DNA of 64,000 nt from Peltaster fructicola (GCA_001592805.2 CP051141.1:2294001-2358000), one strand, 5' to 3'; shown: positions 8,988-21,182, counted from the first letter of the stretch. The notes: generated from the letters alone by a model not told the origin. Numbers and translations: made by a program.

Positions 8988-11887
8988 AAGGCTCGCAACC
9001 GGAGCGGTGTCATGGTAGCTCGTCAACTCTGGCGCGAACGAGCTAATGACATTGCAACCTGACCGCCTGCAACACAATGCTTTACGATACCCATTGCTTT
9101 CCTCAACACAACTTCCAGAAGCATTCATGTGCTAAGAATGATTTCAAATTGTACAATACGTCAACGAACGGACTAGACGCGATCTGCACAGCCGGTCGTA
9201 ATGATGAGCTTAGAAAGTTCTGCTTGGACTGGAAGGCTTGTCTTCTCGACGCAACCTAAGATGGCCATGGTCTCCGGCGAGACTTAAGGATTACCACGCG
9301 ATGATATGCTTAAGTTTGCATATCAATGAACGCCTATCTTGTGTGGATATCCATGGTGATAGCTCAAGGAAATGCAGTGATTGTTCCATAGTCTGATCCT
9401 AGTGTTTTGTGATGTCGCCACGCCGCAGGCACTGATTTTATTGATGCCCGGGTACATATCTCCACCAGCAAGGAGGCTCTCTGTGCCGTAGACAATGATG
9501 CAAGGCGGCGTTCTCAGGTAATAACCGCTAGCAAGCCGTGCGAACGTATGGACAATTGGGTTTCGCTATTATCGGCGCAACAGTCGTTCGGACGGCATAT
9601 CATATCAGGGCACCAACTACCTTATCTTGACTTTCTGACGATCGCGCCAAGATTAGACTCTACACGCCTCAAGTTACAGTCCAAGCAAATCGCCGATGGG
9701 CCATCACATACGGATATTATGCTGCCGGCAAACAGGATGGATGTTGAGGTCAACGTTTGATGTGTTGGTGCTTGCTCTATTGCCTGACTATTTGCCGACA
9801 TGATACACGGTACGCACGGGTTATTCGGATGAATCCTGCCCAGCAGGGATGATGACTTTGCACAACACGCGAGCCTGCATCAGACCTTCGTCCAGTAGGC
9901 CGACTCCAGGAAACACATTGCGGAGTGCTTCGCGAGAGGGAGGTGTCTCCGCAACCTCGTGTTGTATGAGACAAGAACCGCCATGTGAATCACAACTTAT
10001 GCGGGTTGTCAAGGTGATACAGCGTTCTGCGGTGAATCCAACAATAATCTCTCGGCCGTTGTTGTACTCCCAAAGAGAGCAAGCCCACATACTCGCTCTG
10101 CTGCAAGCTACCGATTGGAAGAATGTCCTGCAAAGAAATCAATATCAGCGCTTCACTATCAGCAGCAGAAAGTCTCAAACGACCACTAGGCAAGGAAAGA
10201 CTGCAGTAAGGTTTTGACATCTGATTGTCTGACCGATAAGCACAGACGAAAGATCGAACCTCCTCGATAACAGTGAGATGATCTCGCTCTGCAACGGCGT
10301 TGTCGTGTTGCACGACAGACCATAACGGCATTGTAGTACTCTCTGTGCGACAGAGAAAAGATTTCAGTGGATATGGATTGGTGTGGTAACTCACAGTCAA
10401 TGGCGTGCCGTCGATGTCATCGTTCGAAACACCCGTGTGCTAAAAGGAGGTTGAAGTGACGAGCAACTTCCAGGCTGCTAAGGTTTCTAGTCCTCTGCCG
10501 TTGAGCTGCAGGGTAAATTACTCGTTCGCAGGCAATCCATGTCGTCTGGGTTGATTGGCATACAGGCCTCATCTCGACGGCGACAAGTTGGACAGCAAGC
10601 GTCCTTCGAGTTGACGAGCTGCAAAGTGCGCAGCAGCGTGGGCGTCGTGGTTTGGCGCTTTTAGCGCCGAAAACAAGAATCCATGATCTTCGTGGCGCCA
10701 GGTACCCGATGGAGTGAGAGGCTGGCACATGAGGCTAAAGCTCTCAGCATTAAGGTTTGATCCGATGCCGCTAATGACGGAAGGCATCCAACGTTACCTC
10801 TTCCCGCCTTTGCATCTGCTTCGACACGACAGCGATAATACAAGGGCGATAAACTTGGTCCTTGGTGTCACGGGTGGCAATGGCTGCGCCTTCGACGATG
10901 TGTACGGAAGCGACACGTCATTCGATGTTGCACAACACCCTTCGATGAGTCTTCTGCTTCTGCTTCTTCTGCTCGCTCACACCATGCCTACCAGGGTAGA
11001 GTTCTCGCCGTCCGGACCTGACAGGTGAAGTGGATCTCCTCCTGTTCAACGGCAGCGAATGCACAAGGACACGCCTGTAAGGCAGACGGCTAGACACAAC
11101 AGGCCCGACTGCCCTTGTCGATCTCTAGGGGCAATCTGCAATCCTGCCTCCAACGTGCGAAGCTTACTTCAAACTCTACGATGCGGCGACAAAGTGACGA
11201 GATTAGGGTGAACGACCCGGGTATCAGATGCTCTGAAAGCAAACTATAATCAGAGAAACCTGGACAATGGGCGGTCCGGGAAGGAATCTCAGAGTAGGAC
11301 GTGTGGCATCAAGTCCCAGCGTCTGTACATCAGAGAGTTTTGGGAAGTATACTTTGCGTTTTTGCCTACTTCCCAATATGCCGACATGCTTCCTTGGTCA
11401 CCGAAAGGGTCTTGCTTGGTCCATCACCGGTCAAAGCGTCTTTCGATCGACCTGCTTCATTATCGTTGTCCTTGAGCAGACACTCCCTTGTCGTCTTCAC
11501 ACGCTATCTGTCTCACCCACGACATCGCTACTTTCCTTGTTGCACGTGCAATAGCCATTGCCACCTCACCATAACTTACAATTTATCGCTAGCGGCTCAT
11601 ATATCACTCTCACCAACTAATGGTGGTCACACTTGGTTGAAGACAACGGCGGCCCAACCTGTATACACTCTTTCAACCATCGACGTTATACAGCCTCTTC
11701 TACCACTATATCCACCTTCGCTCGACCGCTCTACTGTGGCTTTTGACTTTCATTATCGACAGAAACAGCAATCCTTGTCTCGACCTGCTGCAAACGACCT
11801 CTCCGTGCAGCAATATCGCATGAGCATGGTTTAGCATCACAAAGGGAAACCCTCACAGCATAGGAATCACCTACAATCCACACCCAG
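8988..11887. other. Long intergenic region upstream of the glucan synthase
   Basis: About 2.9 kb. Apart from one uncertain multi-exon gene on the minus strand (9821-10787) no coding sequence is supported. The last 600 bases are pyrimidine-rich (repeated ctt/ctc blocks), as is usual for a long fungal promoter and 5' leader, and probably control the glucan synthase. Confidence 0.5.
9821..10787 (-). CDS. Uncertain multi-exon gene, unknown function
   Basis: The reading below is inference from splice signals and composition. Last exon: acceptor TTTGCAG (branch CTGAT) then FFQSVACSRASMWACSLWEY onward to GQDSSE and a stop at 9821. The middle exon holds MPLWSVVQHDNAVAERDHL and ends at a GTCAGA donor. 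The exon before it (GVSNDDIDGTPLT) lies between acceptor CCTTTTAG and a perfect donor GTGAGT near 10394. A possible first exon opens with MPSVISGIGSNLNAES at 10787, but no clean junction joins it to the rest, and a stop follows before the next acceptor. I recognise no family. It may be a real lineage-specific gene, a decayed one, or chance. Confidence 0.33.
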
Positions 11888-14800
11888 ATGGCGCCTGTCG
11901 TTTCTCTCAAACACATCCTGCCATTGGCAGCCTGGGCACTTCGAGCCACTGCTTCATACTACGACCCTGTAGAGGTAGACTACAACCTCAACACAAATCA
12001 GAATGCTCAGCATCCACTCGAGTACTCGATAACATGGCCTAATCACACATATCACCCAAGTCCTGAGAACTGGCGCATGCCATTCTACAGTTTCTTCCTT
12101 GACAGGTTCGTCAACGGCGATCCGACAAACGACAACGCCAATGGCACATCATGGGAACATGATATCCTTGGCACACAACTACGACACGGTGGTGACATGA
12201 AAGGTCTCGTCGATACGCTCGACTATCTCTACGGTCTTGGCATTCGATCATTGTACATCGCCGGAAGCATGATGATCAATTTGCCTTGGGAATCTGATTC
12301 CTACAGTCCAATCGATCATACGATCCTCGATCACCACTTCGGTACGCTGCAAGAAGTTCGCGATGCCATCCAAGCTATCCACGACCACGGCATGTACGTC
12401 GTCATGGACAACACAATGTCGACCATGTCGGATCTGTTTGCATTCACAGCCTTCCAGAATTCCAGCACACCATGGTCTTTCACCGAGCACGACATGATGT
12501 ACAAGAGCGAACTACGATACCGCGACTTCTCACAGTCAAACACATGGCAAGAGCAGTGTCCTGAACCATACCCTAGATTCTGGGATGAGGTTGGTGATCC
12601 GATCCACGACGACAACACTGCTCAAATGATCGGTTGCATGGACAGCGAGTTCGATCAGTATGGTGAGGCCGGTGCCTTCGGAAAATACCCTGAATGGCTC
12701 AAGCAACTGTCCAAATTCAACGCTGTTCAAGATCGTCTACGAGAATGGAAGCCAGCAGTGCTCGACAAGATCAATCACTTCTCCTGCATGGTCATCCAAG
12801 GCCTCGACATCGATGGCTTCCGTATGGACAAGGGTATGCAAATCACTGTCGATGCGCAAGGCAATTTCTCGAACTACATGCGAGAATGCGCAATGCAGGT
12901 TGGCAAGACAAACTTCTTCATTCCTGGTGAGATTGTCACGGGTAATGCTGAAGGTGCTATCTACATTGGCCGTGGTAAAGAGCAGAAGATGAAGGTCACA
13001 AATCGTACAGAGGCCGTGTCAACCAACAACACGCAAACCATTCGTCCTTGGGGCCACTCTGCTTTCGACGCTGGAGCTTTCCACTACTCGACTTATCGTT
13101 CATTCGTTCGTTTCCTGGGTCTGGACGGTAATCTCACAGCACCTGGCGATGTTCCTGTCAACTTCGCAGATGGATGGGCTGCTATGGTTGAGACCAACGA
13201 TCTGAACAACGCCTACACTGGCAAATTCGATCCTCGCCATATGTACGGCGTCTCCAACCAGGATGTCTTCCGCTGGCCTGGACTCACCAACGGTACCGAG
13301 CGTCAGCTGCTCGGTGATTTCATCGTCACGATGGTTATGCCAGGTATCCCAATGATCAGCTGGGGAGAAGAGCAGACATTCTACACGCTCGACAATACGG
13401 CGAAGAACTATCTGTATGGACGTCAGCCAATGTCATCGGCACAGGCTTGGCAGATGCACGGTTGTTACAAGGTTGGCGATGACAATCTGAACGAAGTGCC
13501 GTTCAACAGATCTTTGACAGCATGTCAAGACGACTCCGTCAGTCTCGATCATCGTGATCCTTCCTTTCCAGCATACACTCTGCGTAAGCAGATGTTCGAG
13601 CTGCGACGACGATACCCAGTCCTCAATGATGGCTGGTCTCTTCTTCAGCTCTCGAACCACACCTTCAACTGGACTCAGGTCGCTTCTAACAACACACCCA
13701 CCGAAACTGGATTGTACAGCGTTGTGCGAAGTGCATGGCAAGGCGTTCAGAACCTCGATGGTCAAGGAACGTACGGCAATCAACCTGTCTGGCTCCTTTA
13801 TTCGAATCAGAACGTCTCGAGGACATTCCTCGGCGATTGCAAGACAACGGACAATGCTATCGTGGCTCCTTTCAACCCGGGTACCAAGGTCAGGAACTTG
13901 ATCTACCCATTCGACCAGTATACTCTCGAGGACTCACCTGTGAAGTACGGCTTCCAGAACTCAACCAACCATAATGGATGCCTACCACAGCTCAACATGA
14001 CAATGTACGGCTTCAAGGCGTTCGTGCCTGTAGAGAACTGGACACTACCATCTCCATCGATCACCGGCTTCTCTCCAGGCCATGATGCTCGAGTTCTGTC
14101 AAACACAAGTGCAACTGAGCCGTCGCTGGTTGAGATTGAGCTTCGCTTCTCTAGTGAGATGGACTGCGACTCCGTCACAAATGGACTCACCATCGACTCT
14201 GCCACAGAGCACAATGTTCAGGCCACAATCAAGAAAGACAGCATCTCATGCTTGACCATTGACCCAATCTATGAAGCATACTACTATGGTCCAAGCCCGT
14301 CAATCTGGCGCTACCGCGCAGTCCTGGAGAATGCCTATGATGGTATACACAGGATCAATGTCAAGAACGCCACCAACCAAGCCAAAGATATGTTCACGGA
14401 CGCTCACGACCACTTCATGTTGAGAGTTGGACAGGCTGACAACGTCATGGTCTTCCCGAAGACTGCAAACTACAGCTCATCACTACTGTTCGAGCAGCCA
14501 ACATCTAAACGAGATCTCTCTATCGACAATGCCACTCACTACATCTCGCATAAGGCTGCTGGTGCCGACAAGTGGCGTTTCAGTATGTCCTTCGGTGCGG
14601 TATGGTCTGACTGGTACGACTACAAGCCTGGCAATGCATCTCTGCCAGCACAGACTTGGGTGGGAACCAAAGTTCAAGAATGGTCTGGTGAGCACGTGCA
14701 AGTGCAATACTGGTCAGCACTCTCCGGCAGCAGCTCACACATGCAAGAAGGCGACCTCTACGGTTCGACTGGACCAGCTCGTCGATTCCCGCACTTCTTC

Positions 14801-17800
14801 ATCCATGGTAGCTTCAACGAATACGGCTATGATTCTGGTATTCCAAATGAGATGGCACAACTCGACAATGGCACTTGGGAATTCGACTTCATGACTGAGT
14901 GGCCATCCCAATTTCAGCTCAATGTTTGGGGCATGGCAGCCAACAGTCTCACAGATGTCAGCTATGCCTTCGGAGACGTTGACAACGATACTGTTCTCGA
15001 TCGCATCAACCCTACCTCGCTACAACCCGCAGTGGTCAACGTCACTGATCTTGGACCACCATCTCCATTCTTATCATGGCGCATTCTCTTCAACGACGGG
15101 GACATGAGATACTACCTTGTGCCTGTTGGCAACCGCTGGGCACAGCTTGCATTGTCAATCCTTCTCGGCGTTGTACCACTTGCGACAGCATGTCTGTGCA
15201 GCTGGCTCTATGTGCGAGCTTTCTATGGTGTCAAGTTCAACCAGATCGGTCTTTCAGAGAAGCGAGCAATTCTGCCCTTCGCCATCTTCCAGCGTGGCCT
15301 AAAGTCGAAGAAAGAAGACGAGCTCAACGAGAAGAGTGACGACATGCTAACTCCAATCGAGCCGCTATCTCCTACTATGCTTGACCGCAGCCCACACGAA
15401 AGTGTAGGTGCTGCCGTTGTACAGAAGCGAAGGACAGTTCTGATCGCCACAATGGAGTACGACATCTCTGACTGGAACATCAAGATCAAGATTGGAGGAC
15501 TTGGCGTTATGGCTCAGCTGATGAGCAAGAACCTGCAACACCAAGACCTCATCTGGGTTGTTCCTTGTGTCGGCGGCATCGACTATCCAATGGACACTCC
15601 TGGCATGCCTATTACTGTTATGATCCTTGGTAAGGCTTACGACGTTCAAGTGCAGTACCACAAGTCCGACAACATCACATATATGCTGCTCGACGCACCT
15701 GTCTTCCGACGACAAAGCCAGAAGGAGCCATATCCAGCACGTATGGATGATCTCGACAGCGCTATCTACTACTCGGCATGGAATCAGTGTATCGCCGAAG
15801 CAATGCGACGATTTCCAATCGACCTATACCACATCAACGACTACCACGGAACAGTTGCGCCATTATACCTTTTGCCAAGCACTATTCCCTGCTGCTTATC
15901 CCTGCACAACGCTGAATTCCAAGGCCTCTGGCCGATGAGATCGCCACAAGAGAGTGAAGAGATCTGCTCAGTCTTCAACCTGCCGTCTTCGGTTGTCCAG
16001 CAATATGTTCAGTTTGGAGAAGTCTTCAATCTGCTTCACGCAGGTGCAAGCATTCTCAGAATTCACCAAAAGGGCTTCGGCGCTGTTGGAGTGAGCAAGA
16101 AGTACGGGAAACGATCCTGGGCACGCTATCCTATCTTTTGGGGTCTTCGAAGAATAGGAGCACTTCCAAACCCGGATCCGTCTGATGTGGCAGTCTGGAA
16201 CAAGAAGCTGGTTGACGTCAACGAGGTAGTCATTGACAGAGACTTCGAAGATGGCCGTGCTGAGCTCAGACGTCAGGCTCAGGAATGGGCAGGTCTTGAA
16301 CAAAAGGTCAACGCAGATCTCTTCGTCTTCGTCGGTCGATGGTCCATGCAAAAGGGTATCGATCTTGTCGCAGATGTCTTTCCGGCTATCCTTGAGAAGC
16401 ACTCCAGCGCACAACTCATCTGTATCGGACCTGTCATCGATCTTCATGGCAAGTTCGCAGCACTGAAGCTCGAGAAGATGATGGAGAAGTACCCTGGCCG
16501 AGTATACTCCAAGCCTGAGTTTACAGCACTGCCACCATTCCTCTTCAGTGGTGCTGAGTTCGCCCTCATACCAAGCAGAGATGAACCATTCGGTCTTGTC
16601 GCTGTCGAATTTGGTCGCAAAGGTGCTCTTGGTGTTGGTTCTCGTGTGGGTGGTCTCGGTCAGATGCCTGGATGGTGGTACACTATCGAATCCACCACTA
16701 CCAAACATCAGGTCGAACAATTCAAGATGGCCATCTCCGGAGCATTGAAGGCCGACTACGATACTCGAGCTACAATGCGTGCACGATCAGCCAAGCAGCG
16801 ATTCCCAGTAGCTCAATGGAAGGAGGACCTCGAGATTCTGCAGGCAAGCTCGATCAAGATCCACCGCGAACGAATGACCCGTCTTCAGAACAAGCGTCTC
16901 GGTATCGAGAGTGGAAGCAGCACACCGAGCGGCTGGACTACACCAAATCTGCTCGGATGGATCACTCCAAGAAGTGGCTGGAACACACCAAATGGTTATG
17001 CTACACCTGGAGGTCCAGCTTCGCCCGTCGTCAGTCAACCTACTACTCGTCCCTCGTCTCCATCCAGGCAAAGCCCCACGTCAAACACACCTGAGCAATC
17101 GCGAACTGCGTCCTTGTCTCTTGGAGTGCGAGTTGGTCCAGGCCATGTACCATCTGAGACTGAACTACATCACCATGCGTCGAAGCTTCACAAACCTGCA
17201 AGCGCACACTCCAATCACTCGGAGAGCAGCAAAAGCAACACATCCAGCGGTATCGAAGCGACTATCAGTCCGGAGCAAGCCGAAGACAGCAGACGACAAG
17301 CTAGACTAGCTGCAATCACTCAAGAGCACTTCAATGAACTCCGTGACGGTACAGGACATGTCTCCACACCGATCGTAACCCCTGGAATGGGTACACCCAA
17401 CTACTCATGGGCAGGACTGCCACGAGGCCAATCACCAGTGCGATCTGATGGCAACACTCCAGGTCCTCTGTGCTCTGCTAAGGTCATCCACGAGAAAGAT
17501 GGAAACGCACAAGACCTTACACCTTTCTTCACAGATCCTACTGGCATGTACTACCGCAACTTCGACAAGATGCTTGGCGAGCTCAATGGCAAGACGTCTG
17601 AGAGCCAGCTCTGTATCGAAGAGTACATCGTCAAATCAGAGAAGCAGTGGTTCCATCGCCTGTACCAAGCTCGTATGGCTCAGATGAAGGGTGGAGCAGA
17701 AGTCTCCGAGATAACCTCGCCTAGTGGATCGAGCTATGCAGGCAGCATCAACGAAGAGCCCATGTCGCAGTTCTTGCTACCGGAGAACTACAAAGCACCA

Positions 17801-19120
17801 ACAGGTTTACGAAGACTGCTCAGCCATAAGATTGGCGACTGGCCGATCTATTCGTTCCTGTTGGCTCTGGGCCAGATCCTCGCTGCCAACTCCTACACCG
17901 TCACACTGCTCACTGGACAACAAGGACAGACTGCGGAACGACTCTATGCGATTGCCTCCATCTACCTGGCTGCAAGCATATTCTGGTGGGTTATCTTCAG
18001 ACGATTTACATGTGTCTACACCATGAGTCTGCCTTGGTTTGCGTACGGTCTTGCCTTCTTCCTCATGGCATTCGCACCATATGCACCGACCGTTGAGGGC
18101 CGCGGATGGGTTCAGAACGTCGCCACGGCCATGTACGCGGTTGCATCGGCTTCTGGCAGTCTGTTCTTCTCCCAAAACTTTGGCAGCGAGGGTGTGGCAC
18201 CAACACAATCATGGACCTTCCGTGCTTGTGCAATCCAAGGCACGCAACAGCTCTATCTCGTCGGGCTTTGGTTCTGGGGTGACACTCTGACAAGAGCATC
18301 GGCTCAAGGACTGACTGCACAGTCGCAGCTGACTTATGGCTGGCCGATGACCGCTATTGGAGTGCCGGTTGCTGTATTCCTGTGGTCCATCGGCATCGTG
18401 CTCTTCCTCGGTCTCCCACAGTACTACCGACAGAAGCCCGGTGCAGTGCCAAGCTTCTACAGCTCGATATTCCGACGCAAGATCATCCTCTGGTTCTTCT
18501 TTGCAGTATTTGTGCAGAACTTCTTCCTCGCTGCTCCGTATGGACGCAACTGGGCATATCTATGGAGCTCGAACCACGCACCAAGCTGGACTATCGCTCT
18601 ACTGGTCATTCTCTTCTTCGTCTTGGTTTGGGCAACCATGCTCACGATCTTCGGCAGATTGTCCAAGGTACACAGCTGGATCATGCCAATGTTCGCGGTT
18701 GCACTTGGTGCTCCTCGTTGGGCACAGATCTGGTGGTCGACATCCAACATTGGCACATTTCTCCCATGGGCTGGCACTCCACTTGCCTCTGCTCTTCTCG
18801 GTCGCAGTTTGTGGCTCTGGCTCGGCGTCCTCGATAGTCTCCAGGGCGTCGGTATCGGCATGCTGCTGCTGCAGACCTTGACACGACTTCACATCTCCTA
18901 CGCACTCATCCTCGCGCAGATTGTTGGATCCGTGGGCACAATCATCTCACGAGCCGACGGTCTAGGCAGCATCGGACCAGCGACATACTTCCCAAGCCCT
19001 GCTGCAGATGTATGGGATGTGCTCAACTCTGGGGGCTTCTGGATCTGCATGCTCTTCCAGATCTTCCTCTGCATTGGCTACTTCGCTTTCTTCCGCAAGG
19101 AACAGCTGGCTAAGCCATAA
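11888..19120 (+). CDS. AGS1: Alpha-1,3-glucan synthase
   Basis: One uninterrupted exon of 2410 codons, the usual length of the family. It makes the alpha-1,3-glucan of the cell wall. Order: signal peptide (residues 1-22); an extracellular GH13 alpha-amylase-like domain (about 50-580) with the nucleophile region GLDIDGFRMDKG near 306 and the acid/base region FFIPGEIVTG near 346; a long extracellular part; one membrane span near 1075-1100; a cytosolic GT5 glycogen-synthase-like domain (about 1177-1650) with KIGGLGVMAQL, VGRWSMQKGIDL and the sugar-nucleotide motif SRDEPFGLVAVEFGRKG; a Ser/Thr/Pro-rich linker with repeated SGW-TP units (about 1675-1900); and a multi-span C-terminal domain (about 1975-2400) thought to export the chain. 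The start ATG is directly followed by the signal peptide. Confidence 0.97.
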   Translation: MAPVVSLKHILPLAAWALRATASYYDPVEVDYNLNTNQNAQHPLEYSITWPNHTYHPSPENWRMPFYSFFLDRFVNGDPTNDNANGTSWEHDILGTQLRHGGDMKGLVDTLDYLYGLGIRSLYIAGSMMINLPWESDSYSPIDHTILDHHFGTLQEVRDAIQAIHDHGMYVVMDNTMSTMSDLFAFTAFQNSSTPWSFTEHDMMYKSELRYRDFSQSNTWQEQCPEPYPRFWDEVGDPIHDDNTAQMIGCMDSEFDQYGEAGAFGKYPEWLKQLSKFNAVQDRLREWKPAVLDKINHFSCMVIQGLDIDGFRMDKGMQITVDAQGNFSNYMRECAMQVGKTNFFIPGEIVTGNAEGAIYIGRGKEQKMKVTNRTEAVSTNNTQTIRPWGHSAFDAGAFHYSTYRSFVRFLGLDGNLTAPGDVPVNFADGWAAMVETNDLNNAYTGKFDPRHMYGVSNQDVFRWPGLTNGTERQLLGDFIVTMVMPGIPMISWGEEQTFYTLDNTAKNYLYGRQPMSSAQAWQMHGCYKVGDDNLNEVPFNRSLTACQDDSVSLDHRDPSFPAYTLRKQMFELRRRYPVLNDGWSLLQLSNHTFNWTQVASNNTPTETGLYSVVRSAWQGVQNLDGQGTYGNQPVWLLYSNQNVSRTFLGDCKTTDNAIVAPFNPGTKVRNLIYPFDQYTLEDSPVKYGFQNSTNHNGCLPQLNMTMYGFKAFVPVENWTLPSPSITGFSPGHDARVLSNTSATEPSLVEIELRFSSEMDCDSVTNGLTIDSATEHNVQATIKKDSISCLTIDPIYEAYYYGPSPSIWRYRAVLENAYDGIHRINVKNATNQAKDMFTDAHDHFMLRVGQADNVMVFPKTANYSSSLLFEQPTSKRDLSIDNATHYISHKAAGADKWRFSMSFGAVWSDWYDYKPGNASLPAQTWVGTKVQEWSGEHVQVQYWSALSGSSSHMQEGDLYGSTGPARRFPHFFIHGSFNEYGYDSGIPNEMAQLDNGTWEFDFMTEWPSQFQLNVWGMAANSLTDVSYAFGDVDNDTVLDRINPTSLQPAVVNVTDLGPPSPFLSWRILFNDGDMRYYLVPVGNRWAQLALSILLGVVPLATACLCSWLYVRAFYGVKFNQIGLSEKRAILPFAIFQRGLKSKKEDELNEKSDDMLTPIEPLSPTMLDRSPHESVGAAVVQKRRTVLIATMEYDISDWNIKIKIGGLGVMAQLMSKNLQHQDLIWVVPCVGGIDYPMDTPGMPITVMILGKAYDVQVQYHKSDNITYMLLDAPVFRRQSQKEPYPARMDDLDSAIYYSAWNQCIAEAMRRFPIDLYHINDYHGTVAPLYLLPSTIPCCLSLHNAEFQGLWPMRSPQESEEICSVFNLPSSVVQQYVQFGEVFNLLHAGASILRIHQKGFGAVGVSKKYGKRSWARYPIFWGLRRIGALPNPDPSDVAVWNKKLVDVNEVVIDRDFEDGRAELRRQAQEWAGLEQKVNADLFVFVGRWSMQKGIDLVADVFPAILEKHSSAQLICIGPVIDLHGKFAALKLEKMMEKYPGRVYSKPEFTALPPFLFSGAEFALIPSRDEPFGLVAVEFGRKGALGVGSRVGGLGQMPGWWYTIESTTTKHQVEQFKMAISGALKADYDTRATMRARSAKQRFPVAQWKEDLEILQASSIKIHRERMTRLQNKRLGIESGSSTPSGWTTPNLLGWITPRSGWNTPNGYATPGGPASPVVSQPTTRPSSPSRQSPTSNTPEQSRTASLSLGVRVGPGHVPSETELHHHASKLHKPASAHSNHSESSKSNTSSGIEATISPEQAEDSRRQARLAAITQEHFNELRDGTGHVSTPIVTPGMGTPNYSWAGLPRGQSPVRSDGNTPGPLCSAKVIHEKDGNAQDLTPFFTDPTGMYYRNFDKMLGELNGKTSESQLCIEEYIVKSEKQWFHRLYQARMAQMKGGAEVSEITSPSGSSYAGSINEEPMSQFLLPENYKAPTGLRRLLSHKIGDWPIYSFLLALGQILAANSYTVTLLTGQQGQTAERLYAIASIYLAASIFWWVIFRRFTCVYTMSLPWFAYGLAFFLMAFAPYAPTVEGRGWVQNVATAMYAVASASGSLFFSQNFGSEGVAPTQSWTFRACAIQGTQQLYLVGLWFWGDTLTRASAQGLTAQSQLTYGWPMTAIGVPVAVFLWSIGIVLFLGLPQYYRQKPGAVPSFYSSIFRRKIILWFFFAVFVQNFFLAAPYGRNWAYLWSSNHAPSWTIALLVILFFVLVWATMLTIFGRLSKVHSWIMPMFAVALGAPRWAQIWWSTSNIGTFLPWAGTPLASALLGRSLWLWLGVLDSLQGVGIGMLLLQTLTRLHISYALILAQIVGSVGTIISRADGLGSIGPATYFPSPAADVWDVLNSGGFWICMLFQIFLCIGYFAFFRKEQLAKP

Positions 19121-19608
19121 GGACGCATTTTCTTCTAATAACCTTTGTTTTTGTTACGAATAGAGATGGATACGACTTCGAAACGGTGCAAATTGTGAAC
19201 AACACAACGGCATCTGTACTTATTGGCATGATTGTTTTGTCTTTACATTACCTTCTTCATAGTGGAATAGCATTCTGAGAAGCTCGAAGTGCTCGGCTCT
19301 CTAAGTATGAACTTACATTCTTCGACTCGTTGGCTGCTCGTCTCTTCCCTGCTCGGAATGTTGAGGTCTCATTGGTTCTTGGAAGTCGTGTCTTGAGGTA
19401 GCTGACACACCGCAAGGCTCATCAAAAGGAGTTGCGAGAGCGACGCCCAGCTCAATACGCATGTGGTCGATGTCCGCCTAGGAGACGATCTGCATTGCGA
19501 TGGCGACTTCCCGTCGAGCTGATCGTACGACTTGATGTTGTTGAGACCCTTCTGACGAGACAAGCTTGCAATGCTCGCGAAACTTCTGCCCTGGAGAGGT
19601 ACTTCACA
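19121..19608. other. Intergenic, glucan synthase terminator and ERG27 promoter
   Basis: Nothing but short chance frames is seen. T-rich stretches just after the glucan synthase stop suit a 3' end region. Confidence 0.5.
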
Positions 19609-20962
19609 ATGGCTGCATCATTGAACTCGCAACAACATGCAACATACACAGTATTGGTCACAGGCGCCAATAGGTACTATAAAGCCAGCCATTCCTACCT
19701 GATAGTACGCTGACCTGACTCACAGTGGCCTTGGCCTCGCGACATGCTGCCGACTGATCGATGAGTTCCTACAGACACGACCAAGCTCACAGAGCATACA
19801 CCTTCTTTTCAGCACCCGCGATGTCAAGAAGCGAGCGCAAACCCTCCAGGCTATCAATGGACATATTGGCAACACACTGAAAGAGGTGCAAGGTACTGCA
19901 GACCGACTGCATGGACCAAGAGTGACAATTCAAGGCGTACTGGTCGACCTCAGCAGGTTGCTGACTGTCAAAGCACTGGCGAAGCAATTGCAAGGAGAGT
20001 TTGAGCATATCGACGCCGTGGTGTGCAACGCTGGTATTGGAGGGTGGTCTGGTCTGCACTGGGGCCATGCCATATATTCACTCCTCTTCGACTTTATGCA
20101 GGCTACAACATTCCCGACATTCCAGTCATGCTACGTAGGAGCAGTAACGAAGCGTCAACTACCAGCCACTGCGAACAAGGTCGAAGAGCCACCGTTAGGA
20201 GAGGTCTTCGCTGCCAACCTCTTCGGACATTACATGCTAGTACATTGGATTGCATCGGTTCTCACATCTGAGTCTCGCATAGTCTGGGTGTCGAGCTTGT
20301 CTGCTGCATCGAAGTACTTATCATTCGACGACTTCCAACGACTGGGCACGTCAGAAGCATACGAGTCATCTAAGCGTGCAACCGACCTGATGGTGCTCAC
20401 CTCAGAGCTTCCTGCAACACAGCAATATGTGAGCTCATTCCTTCCCGCATCTCCTGGCCGCAGCACAAGAAGTAAGGCCACCACTTCACATCCAGTCATG
20501 TACACAACACATCCAGGTGTCGTCTTTACTGGCATCAATGGCTTGCCGTGGTATCTGAGCATCTTCATACTTGGGTCGTTCTGGCTGGCACGATGGTTGG
20601 GATCGCCTTGGCATACTATCACCACTTACAAAGGAGCCGTCAGCGCAACATGGACTTGTCTAGCACCCGACGAGCAGTTACGTGATCTCGAGCTTCGACT
20701 TGGGAAGGGTAAATGGGGCAGTGTAGTCACTGTGCAAGGCGCTGAGGGTGTCAAGCGTACGGAGGTCGATGGCTGGGGCTTCAGTGGTGTCGTGGGTCCA
20801 GCACCTTCTGGAAGCGTGTCGGGCAAGCAAGGTAGACTACGTGGCAGGACGAAGTTCACTGCGGAGTCCAGGGTAGAGTTTGAAGAGCAGGGACGTCTAG
20901 TTTGGCAAGAGCTGGAGGTGCTCAGAAAAGCATGGGAGGAACGTCTTGACACAGCTGAGTGA
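19609..20962 (+). CDS. ERG27: 3-keto-steroid reductase (ERG27 type SDR)
   Basis: Exons 19609-19673 and 19726-20962, 433 residues. The 52-nt intron splits the nucleotide-binding motif; splicing restores VLVTGANSGLGLA. Further SDR marks are VDLSR, VVCNAGIGGW, the strand RIVWVSSLSA and the catalytic YESSK near residue 233. The long insert with DFMQATTFPTFQSCYVG and the tail with KGAVSATWTCLAP are typical of Erg27, which reduces the C3 ketone after C4 demethylation in ergosterol synthesis and works with Erg25/26/28 on the ER and lipid droplets. Compared with yeast Erg27 (about 350 residues) it is longer, with a Gly/Ser-rich segment near 365-400, as in other filamentous fungi. Confidence 0.88.
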
Positions 20963-21182
20963 GACAATGATACCACTGTAATATTCAGCTCAAGCTGATG
21001 TGTATTCCATGATTGATTCGTGACTAGTCTTGCTTCGTTCTATCTATACATGATGCATGCCACATTAGTCTTTCTCATAATACATCCTGCGCACCCATGC
21101 GCTGTGATCCCATAATCTTTTTCATAACTCCATTGTTGGTGACTCGTAGTCACATGCTGATCATCAAGCATGAGTTCATGCT

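Noticed and set aside
15968-16720. 250-codon minus-strand frame inside the glucan synthase
   Set aside because: Antisense shadow of the GT5 domain; no independent support.
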